DNA from: Nageia nagi
Taxonomy: Eukaryota; Pinophyta
Assembly: GCA_050084985.1 (NCBI GenBank)
Contig: JBITNC010000001.1
Span: forward strand, 82,150,001 to 82,214,000
Direction of reading: 5' to 3'
Length of the DNA: 64,000 nucleotides
A model generated the notes under the pieces. It was given only the letters and a program-made list of their open reading frames with translations, ran no database searches and was not told the origin of the DNA. This document shows, in pieces, positions 33,347 through 44,345 of the stretch. Each line of letters starts with the position of its first letter. The stretch's first letter is position 1. A program made the position numbers and the translations under genes.

Positions 33347-33679
33347 TCATTCCAACTGACTAGTCATTTCTTCTGCCTTCCTTCTGAGATTTTCATATTC
33401 TTGACTCACCACAAATCCATTGTTTGGTCCCAAAGTACTTGCGGTATTAGTATTGACGTTTGCAACTGTTGTAGTTGGTTTAAAGAATGTGGGTTGAAAA
33501 TCTGGCATATTTTGAGAATCAAGGGGTATCTTCAACATTGATAACATTGGATTTGTCATTTGATTTTGTCCATTATCTTGATTGCACCAGGACGATTGAC
33601 TTGATGATGGTCGAGAGTTATATATACATTGAGCCTGTTGGTGTTGCTTACTCAGGTTTAACCAAGCATCTATATTCAA
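33347..33679 (-). pseudogene. Gypsy gag C-terminal fragment
   Basis: The minus-strand frame of 110 codons is rich in Gln, Asn, Ser and Pro (LSKQHQQAQCIYNSRPSSSQ). It ends in a helix (EYENLRRKAEEMTSQL). This composition and its place upstream of the protease frame fit the C-terminal part of a Tat-type gag. No zinc knuckle is visible. The assignment rests on context. Confidence 0.45.
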
Positions 33680-33709
33680 ACAAGTTATTATGTGTCCATA
33701 ACTTGTTTG
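33677..33709. repeat. Perfect 12-bp hairpin
   Basis: CAAACAAGTTAT, a 9-base loop, then ATAACTTGTTTG. Confidence 0.7.
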
Positions 33710-35939
33710 AGGTTATATATATCCAAGTGTGCTATATGGCAGTGCTTGACTACTTCCTAGATACTTTCTTGTGACGATGGTAGTGCGGCCATGATTGTTC
33801 AGTTTATGATTTTGATCATTCAACACTGAACACAAGAAGTATTTGCAAAATTACCAAAATTATGCACCTCGAGAACTTAGAATACTTAGATAAGTGTTCT
33901 CTTGAATTTATAGAGTAGTTTTTGGCAATCTTGATCTGAAACTACTCAGAATCTGATTTATAGCTTTAATCGACCCTCCTTAGCTTCAATTGCTCTCTAT
34001 CTGGTGTACACTATATCATCTTTGGAATACAGCTTTGGAGTAAGAGAGCAAAATAAAAACAAATAAAAAAGAAAAGACAACAATTAAGTATTCCACAGTA
34101 AACAACTCAAGGCGTTTGTGAAAAAACGGATGGCAACTAACAATCAAGGAAGATATAATGATCAAACGGCCCTCCTTCTAGCGCCATTCTATGTTGGGAA
34201 GGAAACCTTTCCTCTTACTCGACGATCACCCAGACGATCAAGATGGGAAAGCGACCCAGCATGTAGGTGAGAACGCATTACTGAACTCCTCTTGTAAGGA
34301 CTGATACCCCAAAGTTTCTATCGAAAAGTTCGTGTCGTTAATACGAGCTTTAAATGGTGTAGGTCTTGTTTGGGAATCAGTTGAGTTGTGTAGTAGAGGT
34401 AATAACTGTTAACTCACGTTTTTTGTAGAGATTGAGGTGTTTTATCTTACAATGGTTCGAAAGTTGCTATAAGTTTTAAAGAAAATGCAAAATAAAGAAA
34501 AGTGAACAAGAATGTTTTGATATTGGTGAAATGACAAAGAAAAGGTCACAGTGAAGCAGTGTCTAAGGTTTCTTACTTCAGAATCATTTAAAAAATCTCA
34601 TTCGAAGTCCTCCAACCTAAAAATAGAATAACCTAAGTTCAATCTACTCTTAAGAGGAGCGGGGAGGAGAGCTGACTATCAGTACTCTGCAAGAAAAACC
34701 GGTACAATCAAAAGAACGACATGACACAACAAGTGCACACAAACTTCGTTTCGAATGAAGAAATCTAATTCGATGTCATAGAAAGAAAAAAAGCTCAGAA
34801 TATGTTCACTTACTATGCAAATTATGGATAGGCAACAATTTGGGAGTGATTCAAAAAAATTTAAAAATTTTCCTGAAATTTAGGAATTTTCAAGAAAAAG
34901 CATGAAAGATTTTAAATCATCTCAAAAAGCTCCAAAATGGTTAAATCCACAATCTCACAAATGACAAATCTCTTTTTTCAAGTATTTCACTACTTTGTAT
35001 TAAATTTGTGCGAAAATTACAAGGATACATCAATTTGCCAATTTTCCACAAATTTGCACTAAAAACATCTGCCTCAAAAGTGAACCCCTATGGTCTATTT
35101 ATAGGCTTTTTAGGTCACATTTGAGGTTGTTGCCCTAATACTTAAAAAGCTTCAAAATTGCTAATTTAAATGCTAAATTGAGATTACAATATCGTTTTAG
35201 TGGAAGAACAGTCTCATCCCATTAAAATATGCTAAAAATAAAATATTTACAAAAATTGATGCCCTCTGGCATGCATTTTGAGGCGTTTTGCATCAATTTG
35301 GCAAAATTTGGAGCTTCAAATCATCTTTTTGGATCCTTCTATCAATCTCTTGAACTCCTTCTTTCTTTGAATCTGGATTTGCCTATAATGTGATCGTTGT
35401 GGCAAATTTTCAAGGAATTCTAAGAATTTTTTGAAAAAATGGATTTTTTGGTCTATTTTTTGAAAAAGATGGAGGGGTCCGAAATTTGGAAAAAATTTAA
35501 ATAGTGGATTTAAGCTCATGGATGGATAAAGGATAGGATTACATGGTACTTGGCAAGTTTTGAGAGGTTTTGGAATTTTTTAGGAGATTTTGTGAAGGAT
35601 TTGGGGTTTTGGCAAAATTTTCGATTTTCATGTCTATGGATTTTTTGGTAAAAAAGTAAAAATTTCCATAAAAATGAAAAATGCCTCTTGGATTTTTAAG
35701 CACCTAAACTTCCTCAAATTCAAAAAATCTCAAGTTTAAAGTTGCTTAGAATGTCATTTCCCATGAAGGCAAAATTTTCGAATTTTGCGCAAAATTTATC
35801 AATCCTCCTCAAGTTAGGTGCTAGTTTTCACTTGTAGGGTTTTCTAATGGCATGAAAACCTGTGCCTAGCTTTTTGGTGCCTTTAAGTTGCTCAAAATTG
35901 AAAATTTGAAGTATTAAATGTGCTCAAAATGACATTTTC
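33710..35939 (-). other. Probable leader and LTR of the minus-strand gypsy relic
   Basis: There is no gene here. 34850-35890 is very AT-rich, with many AAATTTG and CAAAATTT words. It contains a minus-strand TATA box (GCCTATAAATAG, 35094-35105). The position upstream of gag on the minus strand suggests a 5' LTR followed by a leader (33710-34850). I could not find the LTR ends or a convincing PBS. Confidence 0.4.
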
Positions 35940-37100
35940 ATTGCAAGTACTTAAATTCCTTTGTGCACAGAAGATATTTAGAGAGCGACTTCTCAAAAAC
36001 AAGGAATTGTGTAGAAATGGAGGCCATGGAGGCATACTTTCCTTGGTATCAAACGTACTAAAATTCCAGATGCCATCAAGTTTCATAGACTTCCCTTACA
36101 TGGTTGCTTTAGTGTCACGCTTAAAGTCCAAAGTTCTCTCAATTTTACAGCAAATTTGTGAGACAGAAAGTTTTTGATATTTGGATGAAGTTGAAAGTTC
36201 TTCTTGAAGTATGCGTTTAGCATTATCAATTGCATCAGAGGTCCTTGATTTGCTTAAAATTTTATTGCGTAAAGAACGGAAACAAGATGAGGGTTCTTCG
36301 TATTGTAACTTTGCAAAGGGTATTGTGCTTCTCAATTCAATGCGTCTGGCTGATATTTTCTTAGATGATTCTAATTTCCAGTCATTTGTAATGGACAGCA
36401 TTACACAAAATATAGCAGAAATATCAGCTTTACATCCTGGAGAATTTTATCAAGTTGGTATACAATTGATTCCCAAGTGTCTGAGGAAGATGCCACTCTT
36501 GTTTATGATCCTTTTCGTGCTGCTATGCAATCACTATAAGGAGGTGGATTTGCTTCTTCAGGCACAGCAGCTGACTGCATAGATGAAGCCACAACATGTG
36601 ACCTAGTAGGGAATTGTACAACAGCTACTATGCAGTGTCAACCGAGGACAACTTTTTTGGTGAAAAATTTGCAAATTTACACTGCTATGTCACATTTGTA
36701 AAGAGCAGGAGAAAGATCAGTTTTTCAGAAAGTTCCTTGTATGCTTGGGGAATGGGCCTCTTAATCCTGCAAGCAAGCTTTACTTTTGGTCAGAAGCACA
36801 GACTGCTGTTAGAATCTGCGAAAACATCTGTAAATTGTGGGATTGTGAAATGCCTTTAATACCCAATTTATTAAATAATGATGTCCAACATCTCAGTGAG
36901 TTTCTTGTGCAGCTACACCAGTCAATATGCCCAGGGCAGCCACGAAATGGTTCTATTAAGTTCAAACCTATGGTTAAATTTTTAAGAGAGAAACATGACA
37001 GCAAGTTCAAAGGCAAGTTTGAGAAGCATCACCAATTTGAGTGTTGGGCAAAGTCTCAAAACAGTCCTGAACCTCATCAAAAGGAGCAGATCAATATGGG
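35940..37100 (+). pseudogene. NODULIN HOMEOBOX (NDX) fragment, intron-less
   Basis: The plus-strand translation matches the N-terminal conserved region of plant NODULIN HOMEOBOX proteins as I know them: IFRERLLKNKELC, VSRLKSKVLSILQQICE, LNSMRLADIFLDDSNFQSF, LHPGEF, then after a frameshift SEEDATLVYDPF, and FANLHCYV, ICENICKLWDCEMPLIPNLL. NDX is a nuclear protein that in Arabidopsis represses the antisense transcript at FLC. About 380 residues are covered with no intron, which suggests RNA-mediated capture. Stops occur at 36177 and near 36208, and shifts near 36450 and 36650. The homeodomain is absent. It runs straight into SHPRH-like sequence. Confidence 0.8.
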
Positions 37101-37104
37101 AATT

Positions 37105-38150
37105 TCAGATGCTTACTTTGCGAAATGGAAGAATTATTTCTGGCGTATGAGTATAAGCTATTTTTGCTGAACAAAGGAGAAGATGGGGGTGCTATTCCAT
37201 CTGTTGCAGAAGCATTGAATTTACAGAAGCAGAGAACAGCATTGAAACAGCCTTTTGGAACAAATGATAATGCTTCTGGAATAAATGTTACTGATAAGAA
37301 TGGAAGGTAGCGCCAATACAATGGCCATATACAGGTTCAAAGGTCTTCATCAGAGCTCGAAGTCATAACATGGTTGAGTAAAGATATCATGTCAGCTGCA
37401 AAAAAGCATATGTTTATTTTTGAGGCTATGCGCAAAGGGTGTCATTGTCAATTGCGCAAGTTCAAGTGAGGCGTGCTTACGATGAACTTAAGATTGGAAT
37501 TTCACGTTTGCGTTTAAGGCTTCCTGGAGAAGAAGCCACTACTCCTGCAACACTCTGTGCAGAATACTCACAAATGTACGAAAACTTTGCTGCTTTGACA
37601 GAGTTGTCTCGTATGAAAGGTCAGCTTCAATATTTGAAGGGCTTAAGTCTAGCAAAGCAGAACCAAAGAGTTGATGACACTAAAAGTTCTGGTCAAACGG
37701 CAGAAATAAAGAATACTGGATATAGAAAAGCCTCCAATGAGAAGATGGATCAAGTTGCAGGCAAAAGTGAGGACGAGACTTGCCCATTGTGTCAGGACAT
37801 GTTGGATACCAAATTTATGGTGCGAATATGCTGTAAATGCATGGTTGCAATGATGGACAGGCCACCTCCTTTCTCTGCAATATCACAGCACAGGAAGATA
37901 ATTTATCCTACATGTCAGTATCATACAGATTTTGGAAATATTGCCTATGTTGATAATGGTAATGGAGAGAGGTCCTATGATGAAGAAGTCAACAATTCCC
38001 AAGATGGTGAAAGAGAGGACTGTAATCACGCTGCCCAAAATGAGAAACTACCACTCAGAGTGCTTTTTCAAATTTTGTTCTTTGAGCAATTAATGTTAAA
38101 AACTTCTATTGCAGGTTACTTTCTGGTCTCAGACAACTTTAGTTGAGAAA
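37105..38150 (+). pseudogene. SHPRH-type SNF2/RING ubiquitin ligase fragment (C-terminal half)
   Basis: From CLLCEMEELFLAYEYKLFLL, then LNKGEDGG, AIPSVAEALNLQKQRTALKQ, then SSSELEV, SLSIAQVQVRRAYDELK and RMKGQLQYLKGLSLAKQ, this follows the plant homologue of SHPRH, a SNF2-family ATPase with RING and PHD domains that acts in DNA damage tolerance. The RING reads CPLCQDMLDTKFMV, then CCKCMVAM, then YPTCQYHTDFGNIAY. The QCGH segment is deleted, so a zinc ligand is lost. A stop at 37310 and a shift near 37440 break the frame. The C-terminal helicase lobe is absent. It is joined directly to the NDX fragment and lies just before a PPT and an LTR. Confidence 0.82.
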
Positions 38151-38280
38151 ACAAGTTTCTTAAAGGGAGAGTGGTCAATATGAGATTATGTGTTTCTGAG
38201 CTTGGAAAAGAGTGTTTCAGTATGAACTAAGGGATTCAAGAAGATGTCAATTAGAAAAATCTTTGCAGATTGAGCTCTGA
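38151..38280 (+). other. 3' non-coding tail before the PPT
   Basis: No gene. It links the chimera to the LTR. Confidence 0.5.
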
Positions 38281-38316
38281 ATTGCTTGGGGACAAGCAAT
38301 TTGGGAGGGGAGGACT
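38281..38316 (+). promoter_or_regulatory. Stem-loop plus polypurine tract
   Basis: ATTGCTTG, loop GGGA, CAAGCAAT, then TTGGGAGGGGAGGACT next to the LTR start TGTAGTGTCCCC. The same arrangement is found at 44310-44345. Confidence 0.8.
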
Positions 38317-38526
38317 TGTAGTGTCCCCATTTTAATCCAGTCTTGTACATATTATTTCGGTGTTTTAATTGTGTTTAAAAGGTGTTATTATGTTATATTT
38401 GAAATAAAGTGTGTTAGATAAATGTTTAGGAATATTTTGAAATAAAAGTAAACTAGCTTTGATATAATCCCTTGTATATATCAAAAAACGCCGAGAGATA
38501 TCATTCCTGCATAATTTAGAAACTAT

Positions 38527-38596
38527 TTTCTAAAATTATTATATTATCAATAATATGGATTATAAACTATTTCACTATTGATAATATAATAATTTA
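38527..38596. repeat. AT-rich inverted repeat with perfect 20-bp arms
   Basis: AAATTATTATATTATCAATA and its exact reverse complement, about 25 bases apart, inside LTR 1. This is the part missing from LTR 2. Flanking CTAAA/TTTAG bases extend it imperfectly. It could be a small MITE-like insertion. Confidence 0.7.
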
Positions 38597-38782
38597 GAAA
38601 CTAATGTTTACAGGAAATGTATATTAAAAATTTAAAACAATCAATGCATTTAAATATATTTATTTGAATACACAACGAATGTATTTAAAACAACTAATGC
38701 ATTATTTGAATACAGTAAAAATTTAATATAGTTATGTTGGTATATCATTAAATTTATATTTAAAATAATTAATAGAGTCGAC

Positions 38783-38880
38783 TGTTGATGAAGGACATAC
38801 AGACGGAGAGACATTTTGACTCCCCAACCCCTGTTGATGAAGGACATAAAGACGGAGTGACATTTTGACTCCCCAACCCC
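38783..38880 (+). repeat. 49-bp tandem duplication
   Basis: Two units starting TGTTGATGAAGGACATA at 38783 and 38832 with two or three differences. Confidence 0.85.
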
Positions 38881-39985
38881 ACCCCTTGGCTGCCATTGTA
38901 CTTAGGTCTCTTGGCATAATAAAAGGTTCTAATTTAGCATGTGTCTAAACGGTTTTTAAGTGAATGTAAGACACCCTCATGTTCAGGAGGATCTAAAGGT
39001 CAGATTTACAACCAAGATATCTTTTGGCTAAAATCTAATCTGTACTTAGGGTTATTTGTCTATATATATTATTAGAGTTTCATTTGGAAGGGTTATGTTT
39101 AGGAAGACTCCGCTTAAAAAGTTAACTTAAAATGCTTATTTAGACTCCTTAAGTGGGCCCGTCAAGTTAGGGGTGCTTTAGTTGGGTGATAAAGTATGTT
39201 AGAAGAGTTTTAGTGGTATTTTTGTATACTTAAAGGTGTTATTACAAATTTTGAAAGAAAGTGGACCACCTGCCCAGCGTTGACAAGTCAAAGATGCTAA
39301 TCTAAGGTGGAGAATCAATCTCCAAAGAGGGACATTGGATCCACCAAGGGATATGTGCAACCCTAATGTGGTGTGTTAGACAAAAAGGAGAAGTCATTCA
39401 TTTGGGGCATCTTGTTGAATATTTTGAAACCTAAAGTGTTTGCAATTGCAATACACCATTCCTTCTGCAGAAGAACAGTTGTAGAGGTGGGATCTAGTGA
39501 CGAAGGTCAGCCTTAATAGGAAGGATATAAGGAAGACTAGCCTTGGCATCCATTAGAGACCCTATTTCAGCATTTTATTAGTGTGTTTTCAAAATTTCTA
39601 GTTCAGATCTAAGAGGAGAAACCCTAGCTTTGGTTTCAGCAGTGTGATTGAGGATTTGGAGACATATTTGGACAAGCTACAGCAAGGAAAACCCAGGCAA
39701 GTGATTTGCCTATTTTTGAAGAAGAATTTAAGGCATCTCAAGATCAAAATTCTGCCCTAGGTAGGACGCCCAGCTTTGGAGAAGGTAGAAAAATATTTTG
39801 AGGTGAGTTCCAAATACCCTTTTGGCTCTACAATTTGATTCCACTTCCAGAAAAATTCTTGGAAATCTGTTGAGTGAGATTTTGTAAAAAATTTAGTTTT
39901 CTGCATATTTTCTTAATAAAATTTTCAATCAGAATTTTCTGTTTTAGATCACAATTTTATTTGCTAAAAAAATCATAAAATAGCA

Positions 39986-40689
39986 TTTGATATGCTGTCT
40001 AATTCTGCAATCATTGCTAAATCTAAGATTCGAAATGATTTTACAGTTACATTTGTCTTTGATCATGGATTGAGAGGTGAGTTTGTACTGGAAGAAACAG
40101 AAAAGAATGTCATGATATGATGATTTCTCTTTCAGTTAGAAAGGAATATACTGGCTCAAAGTTTGGGGTAACAATGAAAGATGAATCACTGGAAAATAGT
40201 CAGAGAAACAATCATACAGTAGGGCTTGATGAGGGAGATAATTCCATGGAAAGAACTCCAGCAGTTCTTGACATTAATCACCAATCTTACCCTTGTGTAT
40301 TATCAGGTACTCCTTTATCGCCACCCTTATATTCATTTGTTTTGCATTTGCAGCCAATCATAATGTATACACAAGTGATGAGAGATAGCAGGGAGTTAGA
40401 AACTAATTTTCAGATACGAATAAGGCCTAAGGATATGGCAAGGGTACTGTTAAAAAGAATGTTGTCCATACTAACAGTAGTTATATTAGAAAAGACAAAA
40501 AAAATCTGTTACGGGTTTGAAGTTTCTTGGCTATGGCACCCAGATAAGAATTTACATGATAAGGTCTGATTTTTTTGTAACAGATCCACTGTTATTGCTT
40601 TAATTGATTTTGAAATGGATTTGAACAAGTTGATGAAATACATCTATCATAAAGTATATGTTGTAAAGGGTTTTTTTTTACCTTTCACA
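39986..40689 (+). other. Leader and unrecognised coding-like frame
   Basis: A 150-codon open frame (40117-40569) has mixed composition (VRKEYTGSKFGVTMKDES, later LETNFQIRIRPKDMARVLLK). No domain is recognised. It lies between LTR 1 and the TPR fragment in the same orientation, so it may be another captured piece. Its start ATG has no special support. Confidence 0.35.
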
Positions 40690-41510
40690 AATGGTCTAAT
40701 AAGACTGTTAGTGCTGAAATGGCAAGCAGTGCTTCTGCTTTAACAGTTTCAAGTGATGATCAACATGCATCTGTTTGCAATGCCTTTGGTTTACTACTGC
40801 TTAGGGCTATGTGAAGAGTACAGCTTCCATTTTATCAGCTCTCTTATTAATTGTGCGAGACTACTGGGATACTCTCGCAAGCCTTTTGGCTTGCATCCAT
40901 AGTGTCGAATTTCAGTATGCTGCCCAATGTTTGCAGGCCTTGTTAGGCGTTGGAGTTCAACGAAGTAAAAAGGCATATTCCAGTCAACTTGCAGCTGCAA
41001 GTGCAGCTAAGAAATGTCTTGTAGAAGCAGTAAAAGCAAATAACAAAGCGGGGTACATATGGGTCAATCTTGCTTCTGCATATTCTCTAACTAGTGACCA
41101 AAAGGCATATTCCAGTCAACTTGCAGCTGCAAGTGCAGCTACGAAATGTCTTGTAGAAGCAATAAAAGCAAATAACAAAGCGGGGTACATATGGGTCAAT
41201 CTTGCTTCTGCATATTCTCTAACTAATGACCATATGAGTGCAGGCAAGTGTTTGGAGCAAGCATCAAAATTGGAACCCGATCACATATCTGTCAGATATA
41301 TGTTATAGCAGTACATCAAATAAAAGATGCAAAAAGATCCAAATACCCACTTCAACAATTTTCATGGGCCGCCAATGAAACGGATTCAATATTAAAAGAA
41401 GGCGATCCAGCAATTGTTCAACCCTTCCTAACATGGGATGATCTGGCTATGGCTGAGAAGGCACTCTATGAAGCAACTGTTGAGTTAATAAATGTGTTTC
41501 CCTAACTATA
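40690..41510 (+). pseudogene. TPR-repeat protein fragment with an in-frame duplication
   Basis: The plus-strand translation has AAKKCLVEAVKANNKAGYIW, VNLASAYSLT, then HMSAGKCLEQASKLEPDHIS, the helix pairs of TPR motifs with the usual Ala, Gly, Tyr and Pro positions. A 132-bp block is duplicated in frame. Upstream, YWDTLASLLACIHSVEF and AAQCLQALLGVGVQRSK belong to the same protein. After a TAG near 41308 a shifted frame gives LSWAANE-like and EGDPAIVQPFLTWDDLAMAE. The parent looks like a plant TPR protein I cannot name. No introns are evident. It is a captured fragment between LTRs. Confidence 0.6.
40971..41234 (+). repeat. 132-bp tandem duplication within the TPR fragment
   Basis: AGGCATATTCCAGTCAACTT starts at 40971 and again at 41103. 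The copies differ at only a few bases. 132 bp is 44 codons, longer than one TPR (34), so the duplication did not follow repeat borders. Confidence 0.9.
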
Positions 41511-41654
41511 AGGTTACCATCATTACAAGAAAAGTCATTTTTAGAGGTTGATGGTCAAGGTTTTTCAGTTGTTAAAGATGGAATTGAAACAGTTGGTTTG
41601 AGCAACTCTAGTCCTCAAGATATTTCAATTGGAGGTTCTTATTTGGCAATGCTT

Positions 41655-42684
41655 GTTCTAAGCAGTGTTTTATAATCCTCGGATTTTGCATCGAATCGCC
41701 GATTAATCGCGGATTAGCAGGGAACCACATAATCGTCTGAAAATTAGCCAAACCGGAATATTTGCAGAATATGCGATTTTTCTAAAATTGGTGATTAGTG
41801 GCAGGTTGCGTTTATTCGGGAGAATCGCAGGTCCCACCCAAAAAAACCATCAAGCTTAAAAAAAAAACATCAAAATTAATTAAATTCGACGATTTCCTGT
41901 AAAAGGATCATGGACCTCCCTTACTTGTCATTCCATTTCAACTTTGAAGAGCCTTGAGAGTCTTGGATAACATTGATCCCTCAAACGAATGGACCAAAAC
42001 TATGAATGATGAAGAAGATGATCTCTTCGAAGGGGATGGTCTTTCATGCCTAGAGAGGAAGCTTGAAAAATATAGTGAAACAAAAGGATATTCTGAAAGC
42101 CAAGACCAGCTAGTCTCATTAAGTGCACCAACAAAATCTAGGGTATATGGAACTAGAGCAGCAACAAAAGACAAAGCGAGGGGAAAAAGAGAGCACACAT
42201 CTTTGATGTGTTTGAACTTTCAGTTTCAATTTTGTTTTTGAAAAATGAAAGAAACATTGCAATCTTTATGGTTTTATGACATTATGTAATCACTATGCAG
42301 TATGAAGTTATGAGCTATGAAGTTCATAGTTCATAACTTCATATTGCATAGTGATTACATAAAGTATGAAGTATGAAGTATGAAGTATGAAATATGATAT
42401 TATGTAATCGTTTTGATATGATCTATGAAGTATAAACTTATGAAGTATCACTATGAAATGCCAAAAATATATTGCTTTGATTTCTAGTGCAATCTTATGT
42501 GTTTTGGACCTTTTGGTAATGCAAAAATGGAATTGGTATTTGAAATACATATGTTTTTGTTATGTTTCTTTTTTGCCAAACTTTTGTTGCTTTTTTGCCA
42601 AACTTTTGCTGAATCAACGATTAATCACAGCAGTCAGCCAGCCGATTATTGGCAAGGAGCGAACCTTAAAACATTGATTCTAAG
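41655..42684. mobile_element. Non-autonomous hAT-type element, 1,014 bp, with 8-bp target duplication
   Basis: The element spans 41663-42676. Its ends are CAGTGTTTTATAA and (complement of the right end) CAATGTTTTAAGG. These match the hAT pattern of short TIRs beginning CAGTG or TAGTG. The flanking 8-mers are GTTCTAAG (41655-41662) and ATTCTAAG (42677-42684), seven of eight identical. Subterminal GATTAATCGCGGATTA and GATTAATCACAGCAG blocks are also hAT-like. A 95-codon frame at 41954-42241 may be a transposase scrap, but I see no dimerisation motif. It sits in the coding-like DNA between the LTRs and so inserted later. Confidence 0.82.
42283..42361. repeat. 39-bp hairpin with a one-base loop
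   Basis: The left arm 42283-42321 and right arm 42323-42361 are inverted copies with two mismatches. Beside it (42362-42395) is a short run of GTATGAA repeats made from the same word. Confidence 0.9.
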
Positions 42685-42699
42685 TATGGTTCAGATATA

Positions 42700-44211
42700 A
42701 AAAGGTAGATTAAATCAAAAACCAAGATGGATTAATCTACAATTCCAGTAGAGATAAAGGTGTACTTCAAATAGGATATTGTGAGGTAGGATCATCAAGG
42801 TCTAGTTATCCGCTAAGTTCACGTTTAACATTGAAGGAGATGGAAACTCATGTGAAGGAAATTTATCTTTATACATGGTATCAGTTAAGAAGGTTTCCCT
42901 TTGCTAAAGATTACTTCTGATAGTGAGAAATTGAAGAGCAGAGTCTGATCAAATGCATACTCTTGCTTGCATTTGCCAAACAGCTCTTTGTGTTCATCTT
43001 TTTGCCAAGAAGAACGTATTGAGAAAGCAAAAACCAGATTGTGAAACTGATATTGCTTTATTGTTTAAAGATCAAAGAATTAAAGAGAATTTAAACAGTA
43101 GCTTGTTATGAGAAGAGTTGATGACTTCTCTTGTTGAAAGTTATTTCCAGTTGTCCCTTCGCCTTCCCCAACAAAAGAAATGGGGTACAGAAAGCAGAAT
43201 GTTTGGAACATTAGCTTATGGCACAGATTATGGAACAATGAGTTAGACAGAATTTGCATTGGAGGCTGTTGAAGTTTGTAAATCCTGTGTAAAATGGGAT
43301 TATGAAGGAAAGATTTATGCAATAGATTGTATTTTACAGCTTACCAATAGAATATTTAACTCTTTTCCATTAATTATGAATGGCATCATAAACAGTACAA
43401 GATGTTTTCAGATCTTGAAAGTGATTAGACAGTTAGGATGCAATGCTTGGGTATCACATGCAGATCATAAACAGTACAAAAGGATCAGCCATCAAGGAAT
43501 GAAGATGATATCACAAAAAACGGGCAAAGTAATGATTAAAGTCCAAAAAGTGGTAAGGGAAAATCTGCTTCTGATATTGGTATAGATGTTAAAATGCCAA
43601 ACATGACAACTGTTGTATTTGGGATACAAGCAATCACATATGGGACTGATTTTAGCCCAGTTCTGTTAAGAGAGACTGCATTATGTTATAAATTTGTTCA
43701 GATTAGGCACACACTGCTGGTAACTTCTAATTTTTCATCTTCAAGCAATTTGAGAGGATCAGAAATTCGTGTTTTTAAGCCTGTAGTTATCAGTACAAAT
43801 CTGAACAGAACTGTAAAAGGCTGTTTTTCTGATAAAGGGGACCGTACAAAGTCAGAAATAAATGATGAGAGCACTATAGATCATCATTGGGTTCATGACA
43901 AAACAGTTGCAGATACAACTGAAGCTTATGACAAAGCAGTTGCAGATACAACTGAAGCTTGGGTTGAAGCATACTTGGTAAAAAGTGGTTTTAAAGCAGC
44001 CATGATTCTGCCCAAATGGAATGGAATAGATACTGATTTTGATTCTTTAACAAATCAGAATTGCTTATTTTTAATGGATCTCATGAATGTTTCTGATTTA
44101 GACAGGTTTCAAGGACAAGTGTACAGGTATAAAGATTTGGCTTTGAATGCATTAGGCAAAGTTTGCCAATATTGGAAAAGAATGGGAAGAGCTTCTTGGA
44201 CCATTGATTGA
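42700..44211 (+). pseudogene. Unrecognised coding-like sequence between the LTRs
   Basis: Frames shift often up to 43590. A clean 205-codon frame then runs from 43594 to 44211. It starts MTTVVFGIQAITYGTDFSPV and later has FKAAMILPKWNGIDTDFD and NVSDLDRFQGQVYRYKD. It contains an 11-residue direct repeat (DKAVADTTEAY type, 43900-43965). I do not know the family. It has the sense orientation of the element and ends just before the PPT, like the SHPRH piece in the neighbouring unit, so it is probably another host fragment. Confidence 0.4.
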
Positions 44212-44309
44212 AGATGCAGATAAGAAAGAGGAGTTGATAAAAAGGAAAGAATTACCAGCAGTAGATGCCACATGTGAAGGATTTGAGATCCTTGGTCATC
44301 TTGCTTCGG

Positions 44310-44345
44310 ATTGCTTGAGGGCAAGCAATTTGGGAAGGGAGGACT
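44310..44345 (+). promoter_or_regulatory. Stem-loop plus polypurine tract before LTR 2
   Basis: ATTGCTTG, loop AGGG, CAAGCAAT, then TTGGGAAGGGAGGACT. Confidence 0.8.

Larger units (their letters stand above)
38317..39985 (+). repeat. LTR 1 (1,669 bp) of the host-gene-carrying elements
   Basis: It begins TGTAGTGTCCCCATTTTAA and ends CATAAAATAGCA. From about 39100 to 39985 it matches 44440-45302 closely. The first 750 bp has no counterpart in LTR 2 beyond the opening 18 bases. Either LTR 2 has a deletion or LTR 1 has an insertion. It is preceded by a PPT, so it is the 3' LTR of the NDX/SHPRH unit and also the left LTR of the next unit. Confidence 0.85.

Noticed and set aside
41954-42241. hAT transposase gene
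   Set aside because: The 95-codon frame is short, has no BED finger or dimerisation motif, and the element is only 1 kb.
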